A stretch of DNA of 64,000 nucleotides from Pomphorhynchus laevis. Its lineage: Eukaryota; Acanthocephala; Palaeacanthocephala; Echinorhynchida; Pomphorhynchidae. The stretch covers positions 62,001 through 126,000 of the forward strand of contig WNNJ02001688.1 in NCBI GenBank assembly GCA_012934845.2. The letters run 5' to 3'. Within the stretch, counting starts at the first letter, position 1, and every line of letters starts with the position of its first letter. Positions 46,756 through 57,252 of the stretch are shown in pieces. The notes under the pieces were generated by a model. The model ran no database searches. It was not told the DNA's origin and saw only the letters and a list, made by a program, of their open reading frames with translations. The position numbers were made by a program, and so were the translations under genes.

Positions 46756-47300
46756 ATATTATAATTATATATTATATATTAAATATTTTATATTCAAATT
46801 TTTTTAATTATTCAAATTGAAATGAACCATTTGAAATCATCTTAGATCGATTAAAGCTATCGATAAAAATGCTGTATTGAAATTGAAGCAAACCAATTTA
46901 AAGGATAAAAAGGATTTAAACCAATTCAAACCAATTTAAAGGATTTAAAGCATAAATATTATTATTTAAAGATGCTGAACTACAATTACGTCGACTTACT
47001 TTTAAATCTATTTATTGATTTTGTTAAAGATGTTAGTACATCCAAAAGAATTTCTATCTCAATCGGTTGAACTATACACCCTCTTTTCTGAACATCTGAA
47101 ACTGATAGCATGACCACATCTCTTAAATCGCTAAAAATTAATACAAGAAAAGTAAAAGGATGAATTTATCATTTATATTGTATTGTATTTACGAATACAA
47201 CAATGTAAGCATACAACAATCTTTTTTCTGTAAGCAACAATCTTTTTCAAGCAACAATGTAAGCGAAATAAAATCAATAGGTTCTAGCAATAAGGATTAT
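46756..47300. other. AT-rich gap, nothing recognised
   Basis: Short direct repeats of CAATTTAAAGGAT occur at about 46,890-46,945. There is no gene. Confidence 0.5.
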
Positions 47301-47338
47301 AAATAATTATTGGAGCTGGATCAAAGATAAGAAGAAAT

Positions 47339-47384
47339 TATTTTTGATATTTCGCTAACTTCTGTTGGCATCTTCAGAAAATTA
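47339..47384 (-). ncRNA. Minimal hammerhead ribozyme (foldback unit 1)
   Basis: Minus strand: TAATTTT, CTGAAGA, T, GCCAAC-AGAA-GTTAGC (one C-A mismatch), GAA, ATAT, C, AAAAATA. All core bases are present, and stem I has four A-U pairs plus two more after a mismatch. Confidence 0.55.
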
Positions 47385-47404
47385 CCTTCTAATAACAGTC
47401 TCCG

Positions 47405-47450
47405 TAATTTTCTGAAGATGCCAACAGAAGTTAGCGAAATATAAGATAAA
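47405..47450 (+). ncRNA. Minimal hammerhead ribozyme, weaker (foldback unit 1)
   Basis: It has the same core as its inverted partner; the cleavage position is A instead of C and stem I is down to three pairs. Activity is doubtful. Confidence 0.45.
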
Positions 47451-47709
47451 AATTTCCCGCTCTTTTGATCCGGCTCCAATAATTATTTATCAATAATTGA
47501 TCATTATCAATTATTTACAAACTATCCTTAACTCTAAAAACGTGTATTTAATCATAGGCTTATTAAGTCAATTAATTGAAATAAAATAATGATAATAATG
47601 AAATAAATAATGATTGCTATAAAGATATTTATGTAGGCTACTCAAAAACATTTCGCTAGAAGACAACTTCTTCATCCTTACTCAACGTGATGAACGCATG
47701 TCCTTCTAC

Positions 47710-47795
47710 GGTATCTGTTTTATAAAAATTTCCCCCTTTTTTGATCCGGCTCCAATAATTATTTATCAATAATGGATCATTATCTTAAATATACT
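47710..47795. repeat. Partial foldback-unit end
   Basis: AAAAATTTCCCCC... TTTGATCCGGCTCCAATAAT repeats the right end of unit 1, in the same orientation, without the ribozyme arms. Confidence 0.7.
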
Positions 47796-48312
47796 TTAAC
47801 AAATAAAATAATATAAAATAATTTTTTTTATAAAATAAATTATTTTATTTATTCACCAGATACATTAAAAACATTGCCAGAGGAATATGATCGTTGTTTA
47901 TCACAAAATTTGTTAAACTAAATATTTAGGATAATATAATAGTATTAAATATTATATATTATTAAATATAATAAAAAAAGTTTGAGATAATGACCTAAAT
48001 AAAAGATAATGACCTATAAAGGTCATTATTTTAGGTCATAAATATAATGACCTAAAAAAGTTTGAGATATTAATATACAAAAAATTACACGATGACCGAA
48101 CAGCGACGACCGAACGTCGACAACCTAACGAAGAATAAAGAACAGCGCACAAAGAACAGCGACGACTTCCAAACTTTTCCGAACAGTACAACAGAACGAG
48201 CTGTCGACAACAGAACGATCTGTCGACAACCCAGTGATCTATCGACAACCTACCTGTTTGTCGAAAACAGAACGACATTCGAACGACAACTGATTATTCC
48301 GTTCGCGCATCA

Positions 48313-49071
48313 ATGAAATCAACGACTCGATGTTGTTCATGCAACGGTCCGAACTCAATTTGCAGAAGCTGCTCGTGTGCCAAGTCAGGTCGTATTTGCA
48401 TTAATTGTCTTGTTTGAAATTGCTCCAATCGTACCAGCGATCTCTTGAACACTCAGAACTTAAACAATAATAAAATTTCAAGTTTAAGCAATTTTCTTGA
48501 CTCTTCGTTACGGTCGGATGATACTCCGGAATACGTAAATTTGGAAATAAAATGTTCCTCCTCAGAATGTCCACTTTACACTATCATTAAAGCACCTCGC
48601 AGGATATCTAAAGATTTCTTTCTACTGAACTTCCTTTGTGGATTTTGCCGCATGCAAAAATTTTCTTCTTTCCAAACCGATCTCAACGAAGCTCGCGCTA
48701 CGATAACGCAATTAGAAAAAGAAGTTTATACCTTAAAGATTTCTTGTTCTAAGTCAAATGTACCTGTATCGCAAATTCCCCAACCATTACAAACTTTCGC
48801 TAGCATTGTTAAGAGGGAAGTGGCTCGTTCAGTTATTGCAACTTCTCAAGCCTCAAAAGCGTCGACTTCGGCTCTCGAGATGGTGCAAGCATGTGATCGC
48901 GAACGACAACGGGCCTTAAATGTCATTATACGTGGCTTCATAGAGACTTCGGATGATTCAACTACTATTAAAGAGCCTTTTGCATCTATCGGTGTCACAT
49001 TTACCAACAATTCTTGTATTAAGCTTCGCCGCCTGTCTGCCAAAAGAACTAATATACCTTCTGGCTTATAG
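48313..49071 (+). CDS. LINE D ORF1: cysteine cluster, coiled coil, RRM-like end
   Basis: From ATG 48,313 the frame reads MKSTTRCCSCNGPN, then SICRSCSCAKSGRICINC, then an in-frame TGA (48,415-48,417), then NCSNRTS and on without interruption to 49,071 (253 codons counting the stop). Later parts: a second cysteine group (KCSSSECPLYT, FLCGFCRMQKF), a coiled-coil-like stretch (LNEARATITQLEKEVYTLKI), and NVIIRGFIETSDDS with SIGVTFTNNSCIKLRRL, as in RRM-like parts of LINE ORF1 proteins. The first cluster matches the N-terminus of the RLE LINEs at 36.2, 39.7 and 60.5 kb. ORF1 proteins bind element RNA; the role of the cluster is unknown. One stop only in this frame. Confidence 0.75.
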
Positions 49072-49429
49072 TATCTCTAGATGATGCATGTGTAACCTCT
49101 GTTATTGCTAATGCACACCGGTAAAAACATACATCGCGTTTTGACCGTGTGTTCATCAGTCCAAATCTCTCAATGACCGAACGTGACGCTCAGCGGCAGC
49201 TACAGAAACAATTGTACGATAGACGTACAGTCGATCCGTCACACTCATTTAGGACACGCAATAATAGAATAATCAGCTTTTCCAACTTGAAGCCACAACC
49301 TTCTGACAACCGAGGTGTTGGTATTCCCTTGTCTACGATAACAATTATGATACCAGATTAAACAGACTCTGGTAATAAGTCCGGACTTAGGCCTGCATTT
49401 GACTAGATCCAAGTCCACATCTTATTTCC

Positions 49430-52207
49430 ATTTTACCAACACTAAATAAACCATATTGTCTCCTCATATATAACGTAGAAGGTCTTAAATATTTCCTCCA
49501 TGATGGAATATCTGATTACTTACGACTTTATTACTATCTGATTATCAATCTTACAACTTTATTGTATTGTTAGAAACGTTTTACACCACCCATTTATCTC
49601 TAAACAGTTTCTATACATTTGACATACCCGCTACTTTTGCTAATCGTGGCCGTCCTTCTGGCGGAATCTTACTGGCCATAAATTCCACATTTGCAAACTG
49701 GACCTATCAAACTTCAGTAAACTCACTCATCGTTCACACTCCCAAGCTTTCCATCGTCGCATGCTATTTTAGCCCATCGTTTTCAGCTTCCGGCATTATC
49801 GATGAACTATCTCAACTCATGAATACATGCTCTATGACCTCACAATTAATAATAGCCGGTGACTTCAACGCCAGATACGCTTCTCCACCATCTGAAAAAC
49901 TACAGCAACTGATCAACTACTTTGATATTGTTAACTTGGTTATATTCACTCCATGCGAAGGTTGGTCATAGGAAGCTTTCAATGACAGAAGCTGCATTGA
50001 CTTCATTTTATCTAATACCACAGTTCGCCAAATGCATTTAGACCTCGCTTCCGAATGGTCCTTTATTCACAAACATAAGCCTGTTTCATGCATGCTTCAC
50101 ACACTTAATTCCAGTTCAACCTAAACCGAACCTATCTCGCTTCAATCGACTTATTAAGCCTTCTTTAATAAACTACTCTGATAACAAGTACGCTATAACT
50201 ATTAGTTTCTCTGGTGACTTGGAAAATAGTTATACCATCATTTGCAATACACTGCTAGCCGCGTGTACTATACGATCTAACTTTCCACCCTATATTATAT
50301 TTCAATGTAAGCCCACGCAGATCAAGGTTTTTTAAACGGCACTAATCGCTATGTCTAAGGATCTAGAGTACACAAAATCCAAAAGAAGTGAATTCTGTCA
50401 ACTACGTCGTCAATATTGCAAAATGAAGTCCAATTACCGCAATGCTCGTCTTTGTCTAAAAGAAAATAGTCGGCTACGCAAGGCGGAACGATCTCCATGG
50501 AAACTTTTGTCTTCAAATAACAAAACCGCGTCTCGCATATCGCTCTCTAATTGGGCAGTTCATTTTAAGAACCTTCTACACTTGTCATTCAAACATGTAT
50601 CTCCCCTTTCGACTAATCTAATGAGCCTTCTTACTTACGGTAATTTCGATCCACTCAATGCACCATTTACTACTGAAGAGCTAGAAATATCCATGTTTCG
50701 TATGGCTTCTGACAAAGCCGCTGGGCCAGATAATCTGTGTATTGAGCACAATACATATTCATTTTCCTTTCTCTCCGGTTACTGGACCTTCTTGTTCAAT
50801 TCCATTCTTTTCGGCAAACCAATTCCCTCATCCTGGAGGCGAGGATTCATCAAAGTACTTTATATAGGAAAATGTGATCTCTCCTCCGTCGACTCTTATC
50901 GTGGCATCACCCTTCTCAACCATGCATACAAATTTTTAACACACATCCTCGCAAATCGATTAATGTCATTGCGCGAATCCTTACTTCCACCAGAGTAATT
51001 TGGCTTTCGTCGCGGCTGCTTCACCATCGACGCTATCAAGGTAGTTTGCCATAAGGTAAAATCATGATTTGCTCGAAAATCTTCAATTTACGCCATATTC
51101 ATAGACTTTAAGAAAGCTTTCGACTCTATCAACCGTGAACTTCTGCTGAATAAGCTCGCTGATCACGCCAACTGGTCGCTTCCTTCATATTCTCTGCTCA
51201 GTTTCACGTCCGAACACACTCTGCGTCTTCGATAGCCTTCAATTCTCCGAGCCTTTAATCACAAACCGCGGAGTCATTCAATGTGACTCCTTGAGCCCAC
51301 TGTTATTTTCATTCTTTTTAGCGGATATACCTTCACGTCTTTATGTAAACTCCATAGATATCATATCAGTTCTCTATGCTGATGATCTTGTCATCATATC
51401 TCGTGATCTCATGGAATCGCAGCTTTCTCTCAAAGCATTAGATGCATTCTGTAGAATAAATCAATTAGATGTGAATATTGAGAAATCGAAAATTATAAAA
51501 TTCTGTAAGGGAGGCCCAATTCGCCGGTCAGACAAGCTATTACCTAATAATCACCCTCTAAAATTCTTTAAAAACTACACCTACTTGGTGTAGAATAGCA
51601 CCAAGTAGATGGTGAATAATAGCACCAAGTAGAAGTAGCGAATAGCACCTTCATTCGAAGGTGCTATTCGCTACTTCCGTATCATGCTTCTTCCTATAAT
51701 TCAATATGGATTACCTGCATTCTGGGAAGATTTGTCTCCGTCTAACTTCGCCCAAATCGACAAGTGTCAATGGAGATTTGTTAAACGCGTTATAGGTGTC
51801 TCTCCTAAATCTTCTTCTACTGCTGTAGTAGCGATTTCAATCTCCAACCTTGTTCTGTGTTTCTTTGTAATCGCCTCACTCTTCCTAGAACAGCTGAATT
51901 CTGCAATCATCTCGAAAACCTTGAAGCAAAATTATCTTTACTTGACCCAGACATATACCTGACCCCTGCATTCATGCAAATCAATTGGCAAAATCCACAA
52001 ACGCAAAAACGCCTTCTTACTTGGAGAATTTCTCTTCATGGGTACCATGATAAATTTTGCTCCATTTCTATCCCCCTTCATAACCGCACATCAACACGCA
52101 TCTGTATGTATTGCTTCCAATCATGTAATTATTTGCTTCACGTGTTTGACTGCCCTCATCTTTCAAAGATGAACTCGACGAAGATTGACAAACTACAGAG
52201 TCGGTAG
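49430..52207 (+). pseudogene. LINE D ORF2: AP endonuclease plus reverse transcriptase
   Basis: Endonuclease part (49,567-49,971): RPSGGILLAI, SIVACYFSPS and LIIAGDFNARY, the GDFN catalytic block. RT (50,351-51,593): MASDKAAGPDNL, YRGITLLNHAYKFLTHILAN, FGFRRGCFTIDAI, FIDFKKAFDSINRELLL, SPLLFSFFLADI and an intact active site VLYADDLVIIS. C-terminal region with LLPIIQYGLPAFWED and a C-x2-C...H-x4-C knuckle (CMYCFQSC...HVFDC). Several frameshifts and stops separate the parts. A perfect hairpin (51,632-51,677) interrupts the RT end. Clade: AP-type LINE without RNase H seen; otherwise unassigned. Confidence 0.8.
51632..51677. repeat. Perfect 21-bp palindrome inside LINE D
   Basis: The arms 51,632-51,652 and 51,657-51,677 are exact complements around ATTC. 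The stretch CACCAAGTAG to its left is also locally repeated. It falls between the RT KYLG-like block and the C-terminal region. Confidence 0.9.
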
Positions 52208-52212
52208 CCATG

Positions 52213-52726
52213 GCGACGATATTTTGTACCTTTCTTTGTTTTAATGTATATTCGATGTTTTTATTTATTTTAGCCCAATGTCAAGAGACTAAGAGGCCAA
52301 TAATTCATCTCTACATTATTATTAAATATGATTAAATTATTATTAATATTATAATAATATTATATAGTATTATAATATTATTATATATTATTATATATTA
52401 TTAAATAATATATAATAATATTTAGGATATTAAATTTAAAAATTTAATATCCTAAATTAATAAAATTAAAAACTTAAACTTTTAAACAAATTAAATAATT
52501 TAAAAATATCTTTAGATACTATGATTCAATCAACCAAACGATATTTCGGCGATATGTATAAATATTTAAATATAAAATTGACAAATTTTTCGTCAACTTA
52601 AATAAATAATGATTGTCATTTGTACCAACAAAAAACTATCAATATATCACATTTGTTTTGTTATCTTTAATTACATATTCCTCGTGTTTGACTATAATGC
52701 ATATTTTTAAATAGTTGATGCTGATC
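52213..52726. other. Low-complexity AT-rich stretch
   Basis: ATTATTATA-type runs at about 52,315-52,480 follow the LINE end. There is no gene. Confidence 0.6.
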
Positions 52727-52774
52727 CATTATTGATAAATAATTATTAGAGCTGGATCAAAGGAAAAAAGACAT

Positions 52775-52820
52775 TATTTTTGATATTTCGCTAACTTCTG
52801 TTAGCATCTTCAGAAAATTA
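52775..52820 (-). ncRNA. Minimal hammerhead ribozyme (foldback unit 2, minus)
   Basis: TAATTTT, CTGAAGA, T, perfect 6-bp stem II GCTAAC-AGAA-GTTAGC, GAA, self-complementary ATAT, C, AAAAATA. Stem I has four T-A pairs, one mismatch, then two more. Confidence 0.65.
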
Positions 52821-52945
52821 CCCTTTAAAAAGTAACTTTATTACTTTATTTTATAGAGAAATATTGTTGCTGGATAAAAAGAGAAAATTTTTATTGATAT
52901 TTCGCTAACCTCTGTTAGCATCTTTAGAAAATTATAATTTAATTG

Positions 52946-52991
52946 TAATTTTCTGAAGATGCTAACAGAAGTTAGCGAAATATCAGAAATA
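52946..52991 (+). ncRNA. Minimal hammerhead ribozyme (foldback unit 2, plus)
   Basis: Core CTGAAGA is at 52,953-52,959, stem II at 52,961-52,966 with 52,971-52,976, GAA at 52,977-52,979, ATAT at 52,980-52,983, and cleavage base C at 52,984. Stem I is 52,949-52,952 with 52,985-52,988. Confidence 0.65.
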
Positions 52992-53132
52992 ATTTATTCT
53001 TTCTTTTGTAATACATATAAGCCCGATGCGAAAGAATGACGAATGCCGTTTCGTCATCACAATGACTCAAAAATAATTTCTTATTTTCTTTGATCCACCT
53101 CTAATAAGTCTTTATCAAAAATGGATCAGTAT

Positions 53133-53565
53133 CAACTATCTAAAATTCGTATTTTATCTGTAAAACATCAGATAAAATATTTTGGATATTCAAAATTGCT
53201 TTAAATTTATCAAGAAATAAGTAATAAAATATAAGATAAAATAAAATATAAAAATTTTATATTTTTATATAAAAATAATATAAAATAAAATATAAGTATA
53301 AATAATTTATCAATTATTTTAGAATATATTGTTTCTTTTATTTATTTAACAAATTCAGATTATAATTCGTAAATATCCAAAACATTCTCGTTAATAATAA
53401 ATATTCATAAATATTTATTATATATATCCATTGAGGAAATATAATTTATTAGGTAAATTTATTTACTTTATTAAGTAATTTATTATTTATTATTATTTAT
53501 AATAATTTTTGAAACCAAAGAAACGAGAATTTATTTGATAAAAAAGGGTTCAGTTCAAAAGGCTT
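53133..53565. other. AT-rich gap, nothing recognised
   Basis: It holds low-complexity TATAAAAT runs only. Confidence 0.5.
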
Positions 53566-53569
53566 CCGT

Positions 53570-56235
53570 TAAAATAATGAATTTTCATCCTCATTCACAG
53601 GAGGAGAATATGATCGCCCTAAAAAACAGTATAAAATATTGTCGCTTCGTCCGGCTATAAGCAAGTCTGGACAAGATCTACCTATCACAATTGGGATTGT
53701 TGACTTCGGGCATGCAGCGATCCTTGCAAAATCAGCATCAAACCCCTTCCTGGGGTATAACCTGAAATTCACGATACTCAATGAGAATAATATGACCTCC
53801 CCTACTGCAATGGTTGTCATTAGTGGCGGCATTGGGGATCTACTTGCAATATTTCTAAATATGTGGTGTATGCAGCTCTAGCGCATGCGTCAATCTTCTG
53901 AAGGGGGAGAGATCTGGGGATCCCCCTATATGTTCAAACTGCAATGGCGACCATCCCGCATGGTCTAGGAAATTTGCAAAATTTAAAAGTTACAGAAACT
54001 TCTACTTATGACAAACCCCTGTGAAGCCGTCTTCCGAGTACGCATGCGTGGCATCGTCCAAGATGTCGGACAGGGACATCTTGCAATTGCTTGATGCTCA
54101 CAAGAAAAGTACATTTAATGCGATGAAAGATCTAATATCCCACTTATTGTCTGCTCTACTCACACCAACTGAAGTGCCTATTTTTTCCGTTCCTGAAGCT
54201 TAGAAAAGGGGGAGTCAGCCCATGCTGTGCCCCCTATTTAAATTGGGAAAATGCTGATGCAGAAAAATAAGGCCTCCCAGGGAAATGAAGAAAACGCACA
54301 TGGGTAAGTGCCCACTCTGGATAGTGCTAGTGGTGGAAGGGGTAACCCTTCAAACCTTAGCTCTGTCTAGGGGTGAGGCAATCCCACCCAGCTGACCTAA
54401 CACAATGCAGAGTACTCGTGAGTCTTTTTCAATAAATATCCTTCAGTGGAATTTGGGATGTGCTTTTGCCATTAGACTTCTATCTGGTAGAGATGCAGAT
54501 GTTATAGTCCTTCAGGAGACGCGGTCTATCCGTCATCCCTAGAACATTACTCGATTCATAGCTAAGCATTCTGTTCCTACTATACTCCGTACATAACCCC
54601 ACTTCACTTTTCTTCAACTCAAGGACTTTTGACCTTAGTTAAATGTTTCCCAAGATCTTTCCTTCTATTAAACTATTCTTGTTCAGTCCTGTCTTGTTTA
54701 GTAGTTTCACTCTGTAAGAAAGGTAAACGCCTCATTCCAGCCAATGACTCCATCCGTCCAGGGGAGATTCACAAGAACCGTGACATCCTGGATAGGATAA
54801 TTGACAGCGGTTACGACATGGTACTATGTTACTTCAACAATAGAACTGGTCATTGGATTAATGCAGCACTCCGCAGAGCAAGGAACGGTTATCTTATTCA
54901 TAAACTACCGTCCCCACCTTTCATTGCCAACAAATTCTCTCTCCTACATAACTATGGAGCCACTCAATCACCTCAACCAATCCCGCCTTGGGGGGAGACT
55001 TTAGGAGTAGAGACTAATCTGTCACATATATTCTTAACTACTGGGGGCTCCTTTCGGGCACCTGCAAATCCGTCGATCCACTCTCTTCTCGTGTATGTCA
55101 GCTTTTGACAACCGAACAAAGAAACGAAGTGGCCGTCACAATGATTTTAGCCGCCCAATCTGATATGGCTGCTATCAACATTAGTAGACGTATATTTTTA
55201 CCTAAGAACAATCCGGATCATGTCCTAAAGACCTGCGGCCCATTTCGATTCAGAATTCCCTCATTTTCATTTACGAGAAAGCGCTTGCGCATAAAATCTG
55301 CGTTCATTTGAGTAGGCGAAATTTAATCGCACCTGGTTTCCATGGATTCGTCAAAGGTCGCTCGGTCAATTCAGCAGTTGGTGAAGTGCATCAGTTATGT
55401 CGGGAAATATAGCCATCAACTTATTGTGGCTGTTTTCCTCGACTTTTGCATATTACCGAATTTCCATTCCCTTTGTTATCTCTTCTCTCAGGTCTCTTGG
55501 GTTGCTTGCGAGAATTGTTAACAGGGTGGAAATACTGCTGTACACTAAGCAATTCTATTATGAAGACGACGCTGATGCGCGTCAGTTCTAGCCTATTAAG
55601 GGTGTGCCTCAAGTATCCCCTCTTTCTCCTATCTTATTTCTTGCTGCCTCCATTGTACTTTTTAAAATATTTAAACGCGAACAATGTCTAGTGATATACG
55701 CTGAAGATACCACAGCCCTGTTCTCTGGACGCAGGGATAAAGACGTAGTCTCGGACATCAGCCGTTTCTTTTTAATATTAAGAGACCAGCTACCCTTGTC
55801 CCATCTTATTTTAAACTCCTTTAAATCTCAGGTGGTCGTCTTCCATGGCGCCCTGCAACAAGGAAAAAACCCTAAAGATTAGCACTCTCTGCACTCTCCT
55901 TGATTTTACTAATCAACCACTCCCAATCTTCACGAGTCGAGTAAAATACCTGGGGTTTACCATTACAGTGAACTGGTCGATGAAAGCTAACCTAGATAGA
56001 CTTAAACGTATCCTGAAGAAAGCTAGGTGGGCCCTAAAACGGGCACAGCATCTGTCATTAAATGGGAAAACCCAAGTGCGTCTCCGGGGTACTTGGGCTA
56101 TCTCGGGATTAGTCTTCTTCTCTGGATGAGTCCCACAGAGCAAAGGCTAAGGTTTTTAAGCTCCTTGTATCTCGTTTACCCAGCATAGTTCGCCTTGATT
56201 GGACTATTCGGGGGTGAAAGACCCCGGTGGTTCAG
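53570..56235 (+). mobile_element. AP-endonuclease LINE with gag-like ORF1 (LINE E), heavily decayed
   Basis: ORF1 remnants run from 53,640 to 54,203, including a zinc-knuckle-like ICSNCNGDHPAWSRK (about 53,930) and MSDRDILQLLDAHKKSTFNA. Endonuclease: SINILQWNLGCAFAIRLLSG with DADVIVLQETRSI (about 54,430-54,530), then IRPGEIHKNRDILDRIIDSG and DMVLCYFNNRTGHW (about 54,760-54,870). RT: ISRRIFLPKN, APGFHGFVKGRSVN, GVPQVSPLSPILFLAAS (QG lost), YAEDTTALFSG where YADD is expected, and VKYLGFTITVNWSMKANLDR. Jockey/I-like layout with two separate frames. Many frame breaks, and older than LINE D. Confidence 0.75.
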
Positions 56236-56900
56236 TCGAAGGGCGATGTGTTGGATTGGCTGGAGAGATCATATCCCACTGGACCTGAGGCCGTAATGGA
56301 AGAGGAGTAAACAGACAACGATGCATGTAGTGAAGAATTTTGTTTAACTTTTCTTCTGTTTTCACTCTGTATTTATTTACTTACCGACATTTAGCTTTTT
56401 AAGAAAATCTTAATTATTAGACATAAGACGAATAATTCTTCAAATTTATTCATTTGCTTCACATCTAAGGATTTTCCACAAAGTAAATCAAAATTCAAGC
56501 CACAGAAAAAACTACAATATAAAACTGAGACAGCCAAATATAATTGATCAAGTTTACCAAAAAAGATACATAAGCAATCCAAATATAATTGATTATTATT
56601 GATTATAATAATCAATTATTGATAATCAATTATTGATTATAATTGATTATCTATTTTTACCAAAAAAGATAATAATCAAAACAATAATAATAATCAAAAT
56701 AATAATCAGCAATTGCTGATTATTATTCAGAATTAATAAAATTTATTTAAAGTATTTAAATGTATTCAAAGTATTTATTAACAGTATTTAGAGATAGTTC
56801 TAAAATAAAACTTCTATGCTATTATACATACCTTAAACTTTGAAAAATACTCCTAGAAGCAATTTGCAGGAATCTTATCTTCATGTTATTATTGTACCGT
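56236..56900. other. AT-rich gap, nothing recognised
   Basis: Short ATAATCAA repeats lie at about 56,580-56,730. There is no gene. Confidence 0.5.
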
Positions 56901-56910
56901 TCATAATTTC

Positions 56911-57252
56911 TTACAGACTAAAATAACTTTGCGTGAAAATTATCTTAAAATTTAAAAATTTAACCATTTTTTGAATGTTATCGATATCTGTGAATATTAT
57001 AGAGCAGAACTTGGTATGGATTGAGCACAACAACTGATATTCATCTTTCAGATTTAACAGTGTTTGCTGCAAGTTTAGATAAAACTTAATCGACGGCTCT
57101 GTTGTTGGGCGTTGTAGTTGTTGAAATTCTTTGGCTTTTGATTTCATGCTGTTTAGTTTTGAATGTCGGGAGTGGTCTATATGAGGAGACTTTTTCCTTG
57201 CGGCTACGTCAACGTTTGCATAGGCTAAAATTCTGTTTGTTATATAACGCAT
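56911..57252 (-). CDS. Hypothetical small protein, uncertain
   Basis: A 113-codon frame from MRYITNRILAYANVDVAARK, with a helix-rich central part (KAKEFQQLQRPTTEPSIKFY, LLNLKDEYQLLCSIHTKFC) and an AT-driven end. Composition in the first two thirds is less AT-rich and more protein-like than neighbouring frames. I recognise no family and no clear splice sites. It could be a host exon or chance. Confidence 0.3.
   Translation of the reverse strand: MRYITNRILAYANVDVAARKKSPHIDHSRHSKLNSMKSKAKEFQQLQRPTTEPSIKFYLNLQQTLLNLKDEYQLLCSIHTKFCSIIFTDIDNIQKMVKFLNFKIIFTQSYFSL

Larger units (their letters stand above)
47300..47505. mobile_element. Foldback unit with paired minimal hammerheads
   Basis: The terminal inverted repeat contains GGAGCTGGATCAAA on the left and TTTGATCC(G)GCTCCAATAA on the right. 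Inside, two inverted 46-base arms (47,339-47,384 and 47,405-47,450) each encode a minimal hammerhead on opposite strands. No coding capacity. A third terminal piece lies at 47,710-47,795. Confidence 0.7.
48085..52210 (+). mobile_element. Two-ORF AP-endonuclease LINE (LINE D)
   Basis: It is nearly full length: ORF1 at 48,313-49,071 and ORF2 at about 49,430-52,207, described below. The 5' part (48,085-48,300) is less AT-rich and has a 74-codon frame with no known match. The element ends in an AT-rich run after 52,210. It is flanked on both sides by pieces of the same foldback family (47,795 and 52,727). It has a moderate number of stops and frameshifts. Confidence 0.85.
52727..53132. mobile_element. 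Foldback unit 2 with three hammerhead copies
   Basis: It is bounded by GATCCATTATTGATAAATAA/TTAGAGCTGGATCAAAG on the left and an imperfect inverted copy on the right. Inside: hammerheads at 52,775-52,820 (minus, intact), 52,888-52,934 (minus, CTAAAGA core so dead) and 52,946-52,991 (plus, intact). A small GACGAA/TTCGTC hairpin follows at about 53,037-53,054. There is no coding sequence. Confidence 0.7.

Noticed and set aside
48036-48278. Minus-strand frame over the LINE D 5' region
   Set aside because: It is antisense to the repeated CGACAAC/ACGACC motifs of the LINE leader; no family match.
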